A stretch of DNA of 64,000 bases from contig NZ_CP073318.1 in NCBI RefSeq assembly GCF_018263855.1, positions 2,790,001 to 2,854,000 of the forward strand. Reading direction: 5' to 3'. The position numbers and the translations under genes were made by a program. Positions 51,230 to 59,202 of the stretch are shown piece after piece (within the stretch, counting starts at the first letter, position 1; each line of letters opens with the position of its first letter). The notes beneath the pieces are model-generated. The model worked only from the letters and a program-made list of their open reading frames with translations, was not told the DNA's origin and ran no database searches. Origin of the DNA: Kutzneria sp. CA-103260. Lineage in GTDB: Bacteria > Actinomycetota > Actinomycetes > Mycobacteriales > Pseudonocardiaceae.

Positions 51230-52164
51230 GCGGCACCACCGCCGATCTGGTTGAAGGTCTTCGAGTAGGCGTAGCCGGTGGCCTTGTCGTAGCTGGCCAC
51301 CTCCCAGAAGGCCAGCAGCTGCACGCCGTTGGACGCGGCGAACTGCTCAAGCTGGGCGGCGTCGTCCTGGCTGAAGGTCTCGTTGTCGTCGTTCTTGCCG
51401 GCGATCGGGGTGATGCCGAGCTTGCCGTACGCCTGCTCGTTGGAGATGCCGTAGAGACCGGCGAGCTGGCCGCTGGCCGCCTTCGAGGCGGACAGGGCGT
51501 CGTTGAGGGCGTTCTCGCCGTCGCCGAAGTCCATGGCCATGATGTTCACCGCGCTCACGTTGACGCCCTTGGCCTTCGCGTCCTGGAGCACGCCCATCTC
51601 CTGGTCGGGCAGGCCGTCCGGGGCCACCGCCAACGTGTAGTCCACCTGCACGTCGGGGTTCTGCTGTTGCAGCGCGGCCAGTGCCTGGTTGCGGCGCTCG
51701 TTGGAGGCCGAGTCGCCCAGCACGCCGCCCTCGATGTCGAAGTCCAGCCGCTTGACGCCGTAGGTCTTGACCACGTTCGCGTAGGCCGCGGTCAGGTCCT
51801 CCACCGAGGTGCAGGTCTGGGCCAGCTCGCCGCCCTCGGCCCCGCCGAAGGAGATGATCACGTCGCCGCCCTTGGACTGCAGGTCCTTGATCTGCGACGA
51901 GTACGAGCCGACCGGGGTGCCGCCGGCCTCCCATTGGGCGGTGCAGCCGTTCTGCGGGATGAGGAAGGCCAGTGTGTAGAACTTGTCGCCGCTGGCCTGC
52001 ATGTCCTCGGCCATCAGCCCGGCGCTGGAGTCGCTGAGTTCCAGGTAGGGCGCGGCGAAGTGCGCCGGCACGTCGGCCGGCGCCGCGTGCGCCGCGGGCG
52101 CGAGGCCGACCATGGCCACCGCGAGCGCGCCGGTGAGCAGGGATGTTTTTCGGGTGCAGGGCAT
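51226..52164 (-). CDS. secreted GH18-like glycoside hydrolase (chitinase-like), first copy
   Basis: This 312-residue protein has a signal peptide (LLTGALAVAMVGLAPAAHA). ISFGGAEGG, VKRLDFDIEGGVLGD with the catalytic Glu, and NIMAMDFGDGEN follow in GH18 order. Where the copy downstream ends with a Cys-containing tail, this one ends in SKTFNQIGGGAA. The two copies share domain order and motif spacing but differ widely, indicating an old duplication. It is in an operon behind the GH16 gene (55-bp gap). Confidence 0.86.
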   Translation of the reverse strand: MPCTRKTSLLTGALAVAMVGLAPAAHAAPADVPAHFAAPYLELSDSSAGLMAEDMQASGDKFYTLAFLIPQNGCTAQWEAGGTPVGSYSSQIKDLQSKGGDVIISFGGAEGGELAQTCTSVEDLTAAYANVVKTYGVKRLDFDIEGGVLGDSASNERRNQALAALQQQNPDVQVDYTLAVAPDGLPDQEMGVLQDAKAKGVNVSAVNIMAMDFGDGENALNDALSASKAASGQLAGLYGISNEQAYGKLGITPIAGKNDDNETFSQDDAAQLEQFAASNGVQLLAFWEVASYDKATGYAYSKTFNQIGGGAA

Positions 52165-52219
52165 GGCTCTCCAGTGAGCGTGGGGAACAACTGCAGGGAC
52201 TGTCCTTTGGGGGCAGGAG

Positions 52220-53083
52220 TCAGCCGGTCGTCACGTGCACGTAGTCCACGACGAGCTGCTGCGGGAACTGAGTGCCGCCGTCCGGGTCGCCGGGCCAGTC
52301 ACCGCCGACAGCGAGGTTGAGAATGATGTAGAAGGGGTGGTCGAACACCCACTGGTTGCCGTTCACGTCGGCCGGAGTCCGTGTCTCGTACACGTTTCCG
52401 TCGACCGACCACGTGATCTGGTTCGGCGACCAGTCCACCGCGTAGGTGTGGAAGTCGTCGGCGAAGACCGGTCCGTTGTAGGCGGCCCCGACGCCGTTGG
52501 CGCCCGAGTAGCCCGGCCCGTGGATGGTGCCGTGCACGGTGCTCGGCTCCTTGCCGATGTTCTCCATGATGTCCAGCTCGCCGCACTGCGGCCAGCCGGC
52601 GCTGCCGATGTTGTCGCCGAGCAGCCAGAACGCGGGCCACATGCCCTGTCCGCGGGGGATCTTCATGCGGGCCTCGAAGTGCCCGTAGGCCTGGGTGAAC
52701 TGGCCGGCCGTGGACAGTCGGGCCGAGGTGTACTCACACGGCCCGTACCAACACTGGTAATTGCCGGGATTTTCCTTTTTGGCGGTGATGACGAGGTTGC
52801 CCTGTCCGTCGATCGCCGCGTTGTCGGTGCCGGACGTGTACCACTCGCGTTCGTGGTTGTTGACGTTGTCGCCGGTCTCGAAGTGCCACTTGCTGGTGTC
52901 CACGCCGGAACCCGCTGGGCCGTTGAAGTCGTCGGTGAAGCTCGCGTCGGAGGGGGCGGCCACAGCGGCGGTGGCAGGGAAGGCCGCTGTCGCCGAGCCC
53001 ACGAGCGCCGTCGCGAACAGGGCGGCGAGGCACGCTCGGGTGCGAAGTCGGTGTGAGCGCCGCAGGGAAGGCGTCACGGTCAT
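52220..53083 (-). CDS. secreted GH16 endo-beta-glucanase (laminarinase-like)
   Basis: This 287-residue protein starts at ATG 53083, behind GAGAGG; GTG 53089 is possible. A signal peptide ends near residue 42 (ATAAVAAPSDA). The GH16 jelly roll shows TAGQFTQAYGHFEARMKIPRG, MWPAFWLLG, the catalytic GELDIMENIG (ExDxxE) and WSPNQITWSVDGNVYETR, as in beta-1,3-glucanases. It is first in an operon with two chitinase-like genes, a set fitting fungal cell-wall degradation or scavenging. Confidence 0.92.
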   Translation of the reverse strand: MTVTPSLRRSHRLRTRACLAALFATALVGSATAAFPATAAVAAPSDASFTDDFNGPAGSGVDTSKWHFETGDNVNNHEREWYTSGTDNAAIDGQGNLVITAKKENPGNYQCWYGPCEYTSARLSTAGQFTQAYGHFEARMKIPRGQGMWPAFWLLGDNIGSAGWPQCGELDIMENIGKEPSTVHGTIHGPGYSGANGVGAAYNGPVFADDFHTYAVDWSPNQITWSVDGNVYETRTPADVNGNQWVFDHPFYIILNLAVGGDWPGDPDGGTQFPQQLVVDYVHVTTG

Positions 53084-53278
53084 GGTCACCTCTCAGATCC
53101 TGGGTTTTGCGATGCTCCCTCATGATTGGACACTGGTGGCGGCAACCAGGAGTATGCGAGGTCTAGACCACCAATGGCAAGGTGTGACGCCCGGTTTATT
53201 GGGATCTTAGATTAAGTTCTGCGGGAAGCGCGGCAAGGCACTACGGTGGAAAGCGTGAGCGTCCGGCGAAGATGAGTG

Positions 53279-54196
53279 CTAGCGGCGATAGGCATCGGGC
53301 ACCAGGCCCGGGCCGGCCCGCAGGACGTGCTCGTGGAACGAGTGCGAAGTGCTGGGCAGAGCCCGGTCGGCCAGCCACGCCAGGCCGATCTCGCGCGCGG
53401 CGTCGACGTCGCTGATCTCCAGATGTCGAGCGGGCGCCATGTCGTCCGCCATGGCCGGCACGGCGTGCGGCGGGGGCAGCAGGGCGACGCCGAGTCCGGC
53501 GGCGACCAGGCCGCGCAGGGTTTCGACTTCCTCGCCCTCGAACGTGACCAGCGGCGTGAAACCGGCCTGCCGGCACAGGTCCTCGGTGCGCGCCCGCAGG
53601 CCGTAGCCGTGGCGGAGCACGATGAACGGCTCCTCGGCGACGTCGGCCAGGCGAACGCGTTTCCGGCGGGCGAGGCGGTGGGCGGCGGGTACGGCCAGCC
53701 GTAGGGGTTCGACGAGCAGCCGCCGCCAGCTCACCTGCGGGTGTTCGGGGTCCTCGCTGGTGAGAATGAGGTCGACGACGCCGTCGAGCAGGTTCTCGAG
53801 GATCGCCGCCTCGCCGTGCTGGCGGAGTTCGAAGCGCACCAATGGGTTCGTGCGACGGAAACTGCTGATCAGCGGGGGCAGCAGCCAGGTGCCGAAGGTG
53901 TGCAGGAATGCCACCGGCACTACCCCGCGATCCGGGTCCACCAGTTCGGCGACCGCCCGTAGGCCCAGGTCGTAGCGGTCCAGCGTCTGGTCGAGGCTGT
54001 CCTTGAACACTCGGCCGGCCGGGGTCAGCCGCAGCGCCCGCCCGGCCCGGGTGAACAGCGGCGTGCCGACCTCGCGTTCCAGTCGCCCCAGGGCCCGGGA
54101 CAGGGCAGGCTGCGTGATGTGGGCGTGTTCGGCGGTCTCGGTGACGGTGGCGCCGTCGGCGACGGCCTGGAACCAGCGCAGCACCTGGAGATCCAT
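53279..54196 (-). CDS. LysR-family transcriptional regulator
   Basis: This 305-residue protein has the LysR winged helix in residues 1-60 (LQVLRWFQAVADGATVTETA, ITQPALSRALGRLEREVG) and a two-lobed effector domain after it. It is divergent, by 103 bp, from the pyruvate-oxidase-like gene. An inverted repeat begins 2 bp outside its start codon. It probably controls that gene and itself. Confidence 0.92.
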   Translation of the reverse strand: MDLQVLRWFQAVADGATVTETAEHAHITQPALSRALGRLEREVGTPLFTRAGRALRLTPAGRVFKDSLDQTLDRYDLGLRAVAELVDPDRGVVPVAFLHTFGTWLLPPLISSFRRTNPLVRFELRQHGEAAILENLLDGVVDLILTSEDPEHPQVSWRRLLVEPLRLAVPAAHRLARRKRVRLADVAEEPFIVLRHGYGLRARTEDLCRQAGFTPLVTFEGEEVETLRGLVAAGLGVALLPPPHAVPAMADDMAPARHLEISDVDAAREIGLAWLADRALPSTSHSFHEHVLRAGPGLVPDAYRR

Positions 54197-54197
54197 G

Positions 54198-54222
54198 CTT
54201 CCATGTTCTCACGGCATGGAAG
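54198..54222. promoter_or_regulatory. inverted repeat at the LysR start, candidate autoregulatory site
   Basis: CTTCCATG and CATGGAAG pair perfectly over 8 bases around a 9-base spacer, directly upstream of the LysR start codon. The 25-bp span suits a LysR dimer half of the usual tetramer site. Confidence 0.6.
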
Positions 54223-54299
54223 TCGTGAGAAACAGGCATTGGACGCATGGCAGCCGGTCGGCGCAGGGTAGATGGGGACGACGCGAAGGAGCGTGAGTG

Positions 54300-56033
54300 A
54301 TGACCACCGTTGCCGAGCAGTTGGTTCGCACCCTGCGGGACGCCGGCGTGCAGCGGGTCTACGGCGTGGTCGGCGACAGCCTCAACCCGATCGTGGACGC
54401 GATCCGCCGCACCGACGGCATCGAGTGGATGCATGTCCGGCACGAGGAGGCCGCCGCCTTCGCCGCCGCGGCCGAGGCCCAGGTCACCGGCAAGCTGGCG
54501 GTGTGCGCGGGCAGCTGCGGGCCGGGCAACCTGCACCTGATCAACGGCCTGTACGACGCGCACCGCAGCGGCGCGCCGGTGCTGGCCATCGCCTCGCACA
54601 TCCCGTCGGCCCAGATCGGCACCAACTTCTTCCAGGAGACCCACCCGGAGGAGCTGTTCCGGGAGTGCAGCCACTACTGCGAGTTGGTGTCCCAGGCCGA
54701 GCAGATGCCGCGGTTGCTGCGCATCGCCATGCAGACCGCGGTCGGCCGGCGCGGCGTGTCGGTGCTGGCCATCCCCGGTGACGTCGCCGAGCGCCGCAGC
54801 CCGGTGGCCGGCGCGCCCGCGGTCAACCTGGTCACGCCCTCGCCGGTGGTGCCCCCGGCCGAGCGGATCGCCGAACTGGCCGCGCTGCTCAACTCCGGCG
54901 AGAAGGTGATGGTGTTCGCCGGCGCGGGCTGCGCCGGCGCGCACGACGAGGTGATGGCCCTGGCCGGCGCGCTGCTGGCCCCGGTCGGGCACTCGCTGGG
55001 CGGCAAGGAGTGGATCCAGTACGACAACCCTTATGACGTCGGCATGTCCGGGCTGCTCGGCTACGGCGCCTGCTACGACGCGATGCACGCCGCCGACCGG
55101 GTCGTCCTGCTGGGCACCGACTTTCCGTACGACAACTTCCTGCCGCAGGCCCGCACCGTGCAGGTCGACTCCGACGCCGCCGCGTTGGGCCGCCGCACCC
55201 CGTTGGACCTGGCCGTGCACGGCGACGTGAAGGCCACCATCACCGCCCTGCTGCCGCTGCTTCGCAAGCGTGCCAACCGGTCCTTTTTGGACAGTATGCT
55301 GAGCGAGCACGCCCGCCGGCTGGACAAGGTGGTCGACGCCTACACCACGCGGATCGACCACCGCACGCCCATCCACCCCGAGTACGCCGCCGACGTCCTG
55401 GACGACGTGGCCGCCGACGACGCCGTGTTCACCGTGGACACCGGCATGGGCAACGTGTGGGCCGCCCGCTACCTGACCCCCAACGGCCGACGCCGGGTGA
55501 TCGGCTCCTTCCGGCACGGCAGCATGGCCAACGCCCTGCCCCACGCCATCGGCGCCGCCATGTCGTCGCCCGGCCGGCAGGTGGTGTCCATCTCCGGCGA
55601 CGGCGGCCTGGCCATGCTCATGGGCGACCTGCTCACCCTGCCCACCTACAACGTGCCGGTGAAGGTCGTGGTGTTCAACAACGCCAGCCTCGGCATGGTG
55701 AAGCTGGAGATGATGGTCGACGGCCTGCCCTCCTACGGCACCGACCACGCCCCGGTGAACTTCGCCGCCATCGCCGCCGCCTGCGGCATTCCCTCGGTGC
55801 GGGTCGAGGACCCGGCCAAGATCCGCGGCGCGCTGACCGAGGCCTTCTCCCGCCCCGGACCGGCCCTGGTCGAGCTGGTTACCGACCCCAACGCCATGTC
55901 CATCCCGCCCAAGATCACCGGGGAGATGGTCAAGGGCTTCGCGCTGGCGGCCAGCAAGACGGTGCTCAACGGTGGCGTCGGCAAGATGGTGGAGATCGCC
56001 CGCTCGAACCTCCGTAACATCCCACGCCCCTGA
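54300..56033 (+). CDS. poxB: thiamine-diphosphate pyruvate oxidase/pyruvate dehydrogenase (quinone)-like
   Basis: This protein has 577 residues from ATG 54300 (behind GAAGGAG); GTG 54297 is adjacent. VYGVVGDSLNPIVDAI, VRHEEAAAFAAAAEAQVTG (activating Glu), GSCGPGNLHLINGLYDA and the ThDP motif GDGGLAMLMGDLLTLPTYNV followed by NNASLGMVK identify the PoxB/acetolactate synthase-like group, with the length and C-terminal tail of pyruvate:quinone oxidoreductases. It would decarboxylate pyruvate to acetate and pass electrons to quinone via FAD. The divergent LysR gene is its likely regulator. Confidence 0.9.
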   Translation: MTTVAEQLVRTLRDAGVQRVYGVVGDSLNPIVDAIRRTDGIEWMHVRHEEAAAFAAAAEAQVTGKLAVCAGSCGPGNLHLINGLYDAHRSGAPVLAIASHIPSAQIGTNFFQETHPEELFRECSHYCELVSQAEQMPRLLRIAMQTAVGRRGVSVLAIPGDVAERRSPVAGAPAVNLVTPSPVVPPAERIAELAALLNSGEKVMVFAGAGCAGAHDEVMALAGALLAPVGHSLGGKEWIQYDNPYDVGMSGLLGYGACYDAMHAADRVVLLGTDFPYDNFLPQARTVQVDSDAAALGRRTPLDLAVHGDVKATITALLPLLRKRANRSFLDSMLSEHARRLDKVVDAYTTRIDHRTPIHPEYAADVLDDVAADDAVFTVDTGMGNVWAARYLTPNGRRRVIGSFRHGSMANALPHAIGAAMSSPGRQVVSISGDGGLAMLMGDLLTLPTYNVPVKVVVFNNASLGMVKLEMMVDGLPSYGTDHAPVNFAAIAAACGIPSVRVEDPAKIRGALTEAFSRPGPALVELVTDPNAMSIPPKITGEMVKGFALAASKTVLNGGVGKMVEIARSNLRNIPRP

Positions 56034-56038
56034 GCGAA

Positions 56039-56069
56039 AACGCGTCGTCCCGAACCGGGGCGGCGCGTT
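56039..56069 (+). terminator. hairpin after the pyruvate-oxidase-like gene
   Basis: Arms 56039-56051 and 56057-56069 pair over 13 bases, with two G-U pairs, around a 5-base loop, 6 bp beyond the stop codon. Confidence 0.7.
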
Positions 56070-56220
56070 ACCCTGCCGGCGAAACGGTGGGCAGCGAAGG
56101 GAGCTGGCATGCGCCTCGGCACGGACTCGGTGACCGTCTCACCGCGGGAGCGCTGACAACCGCTTTCTCGGCGAGACGGGGATGCCGGCCATCCGACCGT
56201 CCCACACCGAGGAGCAATCC

Positions 56221-56700
56221 TTGCTCGCCCACACGACCGCGCCGCTCGGCGCGGGATTTCGCACGCTCTGGACCGCGTCGGCCATCTCCACGATGGGCGA
56301 CGGAATCACGCTGGCGGCCGGCCCGATGCTGGTCGCCGCCATCACCCACGACCCGGCGCCGGTGGCGCTGGCGACGTTCAGCCAGCAGCTGCCGTGGCTG
56401 CTGTTCGGCCTGGTCAGCGGCGTCTACGTGGACCGCCTCGACCGGCGAAACCTCATCGTCGCGGTCAACGTCGCCCGCGCGGCGGCGGTCGGTGCGCTGG
56501 CGGGAGCCGCCGCCCTGCACGCGCTGAGCCTGCCGCTGATCTATGCCCTGTTCTTCGTCCTGGGCACGGCCGACACCCTTGCCGACACCGCCAGCGGCGC
56601 CCTGCTGCCGGCGGTCGTCGCCAGGGACCGGTTGGCCGAGGCCAACGCCCGGCTCTCGCTGACATTGCCGGGTGCGCCTGGCGGCCGCTCGGCCCGGCCC
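56221..56700 (+). pseudogene. truncated MFS transporter (N-terminal third only)
   Basis: From a TTG at 56221 with a well-spaced GAGGAG site, the frame reads as the start of an actinobacterial MFS exporter: FRTLWTASAISTMGDGITLAA, QQLPWLLFGLVSGVYVDRLDRRNLIV (motif A) and FFVLGTADTLADTASGALLPAVV. Similarity to a transporter ends at EANARL near position 56655, after four or five of twelve membrane segments. The frame then continues antisense to the next gene without membrane character, ending only at 57471. A terminator-like hairpin lies at 56719-56760. This looks like a 3' deletion that left a remnant. Confidence 0.72.
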
Positions 56701-56718
56701 GAATCGACTAGCCATCGT

Positions 56719-56760
56719 GTGACGGCCGGCAGCCGCCACACGACGGCTGCCGGCCGTCAC
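56719..56760. terminator. perfect 17-bp hairpin between the MFS remnant and the convergent membrane-protein gene
   Basis: Arms 56719-56735 and 56744-56760 pair perfectly around an 8-base loop. The right arm covers the stop codon of the convergent gene, so it can terminate that transcript and any transcript from the MFS remnant. Confidence 0.78.
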
Positions 56761-57785
56761 GCGTCGGTCTTGGCCTTCGCCTTGGCCATCAGGGGCCGGT
56801 TCGAGCGGTGCTCGTGCAGCGCGACCACGGCCAGGCCGAACAGGCCGACCGCGACGCCGATCAGGCCGGCGAACTCCTGCCGGGCCAGGTCGAAGACCTG
56901 GGTGAACAGCACGGTGACCAGCGCGGAATACCGGCTGAGCTGCAACGCGAGGGTGCGGTCGCCCGACCACTGCACGACCAGCGCCGCGACCGCGAACAGG
57001 CCGGTGACGATGCCACCGGTCAGTTGGCCGGTGCTGGCGAACATCCCTGCGTCGGTCGAGTGTTCGGGCAGGGCCAGCAGCGCGTCGACGACCGCGGTCG
57101 CGGCTTGGCCGATCAGCAGGATGTTGGCCAGCCACACCAGGAACCAGTTCTGCGGCAGCAGCGCGGTCAGCCGGTGCCGCAGGGTCTGGAACACCGGCGG
57201 ACCGGACCGGCGGTCGGGGCAGTGGGCGACCACAGTGGACAGTGCCGAGGTCAGAGCCTCGTCCGCGCCGCCCTTGGCCGCGAGGATCAGCAGCCGGTTG
57301 GCCACCGCGCGGCGGGACTTGGACAGCCCGACCGCCGCCCCCTCGGCCGCGGTCGCCGCCGCGTTGGCCAGCTGCTCCGCCGGGCCACGCGACCTCCGGT
57401 CGTGCAGCAGCCGCCCGGCCAGCACGATCACCACGAACACGACGTACATGATCGCCACGGCCGGCCGGTAGAAGTAGTTGTTGTCGGCGGTGACGAACTT
57501 GCCCACCTCGTCGATGAACAGCCCGAAGCCGACACCGCCCAGCACCGCCGCCAGCGGCTTGGTCACCGGGCCCAGGTACGACAGCGTGAGCAGCTGTGCG
57601 ATCAGCAGCAGCAGCCCGCCCCACAGCATGTGCGCGATGTGCAGCCCACCGCTGCCGATCTTCGGATATCCGGTGGCGCTCAGGAACGTCCGCGTGATCA
57701 GGATCGTCACGACCGCGCAGATGACAAAGGCCTCCAGGTGCTGCCACGCCTGGCGGTCACGCACCAACACCGGTCGAACACGCAT
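56757..57785 (-). CDS. polytopic membrane protein of unknown function
   Basis: This 342-residue protein starts at ATG 57785. Four membrane segments lie in the first 125 residues (AFVICAVVTILITRTFL, MLWGGLLLLIAQLLTL, GGVGFGLFIDEVGKFV, AIMYVVFVVIVLAGRL). A cytoplasmic stretch rich in Ala follows (about 130-210), and then four more segments. The acidic and Lys residues within GLFIDEVGKFVTADNNYFYRPA look conserved and may be functional. I do not recognise a family. It is transcribed alone. Confidence 0.82.
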   Translation of the reverse strand: MRVRPVLVRDRQAWQHLEAFVICAVVTILITRTFLSATGYPKIGSGGLHIAHMLWGGLLLLIAQLLTLSYLGPVTKPLAAVLGGVGFGLFIDEVGKFVTADNNYFYRPAVAIMYVVFVVIVLAGRLLHDRRSRGPAEQLANAAATAAEGAAVGLSKSRRAVANRLLILAAKGGADEALTSALSTVVAHCPDRRSGPPVFQTLRHRLTALLPQNWFLVWLANILLIGQAATAVVDALLALPEHSTDAGMFASTGQLTGGIVTGLFAVAALVVQWSGDRTLALQLSRYSALVTVLFTQVFDLARQEFAGLIGVAVGLFGLAVVALHEHRSNRPLMAKAKAKTDA

Positions 57786-57818
57786 CAGTCGACCTTACCG
57801 GCGGGGCCCGGGGACACA

Positions 57819-57853
57819 CGAAGGCCGCCCGAGTGGGGCTCGGGCGGCCTTCG
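57819..57853 (-). terminator. perfect 15-bp hairpin after the RlpA-like gene
   Basis: Arms 57819-57833 and 57839-57853 pair perfectly around a 5-base loop, 11 bp beyond the stop at 57864 on the minus strand, and end before the next gene's start at 57785. Confidence 0.82.
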
Positions 57854-57863
57854 CGGCGGAAAC

Positions 57864-58289
57864 TCAGCCCAGGACCTGTTCCCGGACGACGATGTGGCCG
57901 TCGTCGGGGTCGACGCTGCCGCCGAGGCGCTTGAACGCGCCGTCGGTCAGGTCGAGGCACTTGGGCACCTGCGGCGTCCACTTGTAGGTGCCGCGGTCGT
58001 TGATCGTCACGGTGACCGTCTTGTTGTTCTTGACGTTGGTGACCTTCACCCTCGTGCCGAACTTCAACTGCGGGCTGCGCGACAGCGAGGTGGCGGCCTT
58101 GTCCGCGTTGTTGTCGTACGGCTCACCGCTGGCGGTGGGCTGGCCGTCCAGGCCGGGCTGGCCGTAGTGGGTGGCCCAGCAGTCCTTGCCCTTGGGCGGC
58201 GTGTCGGTCGGCGCGGCCGAGGCCACCGGGGCGGCGGCCAGGACGACGGTGAGGGCGGCGGCCCCGATCAGCAGTGTCCGCATGGACAT
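57864..58289 (-). CDS. secreted double-psi beta-barrel (RlpA-like) protein
   Basis: This protein has 141 residues from ATG 58289 (GAGG upstream); ATG 58283 is the alternative. Residues 1-28 are a signal peptide. The mature domain carries ATHYGQPG, PTASGEPYDNNADKAAT, LKFGTRVKVTNVKNNKTV and TINDRGTY, the order and residues of RlpA/expansin-like double-psi barrels, including the Asp of NDRG. Such domains cut or bind cell-wall glycans. The gene follows the 58310-58822 gene by 20 bp, so both are probably made from one transcript and exported together. Confidence 0.82.
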   Translation of the reverse strand: MSMRTLLIGAAALTVVLAAAPVASAAPTDTPPKGKDCWATHYGQPGLDGQPTASGEPYDNNADKAATSLSRSPQLKFGTRVKVTNVKNNKTVTVTINDRGTYKWTPQVPKCLDLTDGAFKRLGGSVDPDDGHIVVREQVLG

Positions 58290-58309
58290 CGTGCACAACC
58301 TCGTTTCTT

Positions 58310-58822
58310 TCACGGTGAATAGCACTTCTTGGTCTTGGGGTCGAAGATCGGCGTGGTGTCGACCTTCAGGTTGTTCGCCGGCTTCACGTCCACGGCGCCC
58401 GGCGATTTGGTGAGCTTGTTCTCGCAGTCGAGGATGGCGCGGTCGCTGGAGTTGCCGGCCCACAGGTCGATGTGCTTCTTCTTTCCGTGGCTCCAGTCGC
58501 TGGAGCACGCGGCGCACCCGTCTTCCATGATGAAGTACTTCTTCAGGTACGGGTAGTACACGATGGTGCCGGGCGCCATTTCGGCCTTGTCGGTGGCGAA
58601 GGTGACCGGGTCGGCGTAGGTGCCGGTGCCACCGGCCTGCTCGTGCTTGTGCGGATAGGCGATGGCCGCGCTGCCGGGCGGGTCGTTGTCCAGCGCGCCG
58701 TACAGCGTGACCAGCATGGACTGGTTCTCCGCCGGTGCGGCCGACTGGGCGTTGGCCACGGCGGCCGGCGTCATCAGTCCGAGCGCCGCGAGCCCGGCGA
58801 CGGGAAGGGCTTTCCAATTCAT
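58310..58822 (-). CDS. small secreted protein, possibly 3D/double-psi-barrel-like
   Basis: This 170-residue protein has a signal peptide (LPVAGLAALGLMTPAAVANA). The mature part contains TYADPVTFAT, PGTIVYYPYLKKYFIMEDGC and HIDLWAGN. Together these recall the 3D (Asp-Asp-Asp) domain pattern of a conserved Gly-Thr, a Glu-Asp and an Ile-Asp-Leu strand, a six-stranded double-psi barrel. Cys pairs (GCAAC, LDCEN, KKCYSP) suggest disulfides. It lies just upstream of the RlpA-like gene. Assignment to the 3D fold is inference; catalysis is unknown. Confidence 0.75.
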   Translation of the reverse strand: MNWKALPVAGLAALGLMTPAAVANAQSAAPAENQSMLVTLYGALDNDPPGSAAIAYPHKHEQAGGTGTYADPVTFATDKAEMAPGTIVYYPYLKKYFIMEDGCAACSSDWSHGKKKHIDLWAGNSSDRAILDCENKLTKSPGAVDVKPANNLKVDTTPIFDPKTKKCYSP

Positions 58823-59051
58823 GGATTCGTCACCCGTTCAGCAGGAGAAGTTGCGTTTGCCGCACGGGCTGATAGTGCCGGAAGCGCGTCGGCCGTCAAG
58901 TCCGGGTCATTCGGTCAGCCATTGGGGTGAGCGTCGGCACGCCGCGAATTTCGCGACGGTCGCGTCGACCAGGGACCGTTCCGAAGAGTGAAACGGTTCG
59001 AGTGCGAGTAAATCTCATGTAATGGTGGGAATTGATCACGACGATGGAAAA

Positions 59052-59095
59052 CGGCCCAACGACGTCACCCTGCAGGGTGTCAGTCGTTCGGGCCG
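59052..59095. repeat. nested inverted repeat
   Basis: An outer stem (59052-59063 with 59083-59095, one bulged base) encloses a perfect palindrome ACCCTGCAGGGT at 59067-59078. The two can form a long two-part hairpin. It stands more than 100 bp from either gene end, so a simple terminator role is not obvious. Confidence 0.55.
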
Positions 59096-59153
59096 CAGCG
59101 GACCTCGGGTGAGAATATTCGACGACACGTTCATGACTTCGGATGTATTTTCG

Positions 59154-59195
59154 CCCGGCGTTCGCTGCCCGTTCGGACAGGCGGCGAACGCCGGG
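59154..59195 (-). terminator. hairpin after the GDSL-type hydrolase gene
   Basis: CCCGGCGTTCGC at 59154-59165 pairs perfectly with 59184-59195 over 12 bases, with an 18-base loop that can pair further. It starts 8 bp after the hydrolase stop on the minus strand. Confidence 0.7.
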
Positions 59196-59202
59196 CGGAC
59201 CG

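Larger units (their letters stand above)
58823..59202. other. intergenic region with two hairpins and no gene
   Basis: About 380 bp separate the start of the small secreted protein from the stop of the GDSL-type hydrolase. I find no plausible gene. It contains the hairpin at 59052-59095 and the terminator at 59154-59195. The rest should include the promoter of the leftward pair at 58822. Confidence 0.55.

Noticed and set aside
53241..55748. 835-codon minus-strand frame spanning the LysR gene and part of the pyruvate oxidase gene
   Set aside because: It is antisense to poxB and out of frame with the LysR gene. It has low-complexity His/Gly/Val sequence and no motif, whereas both covered genes have full family signatures.
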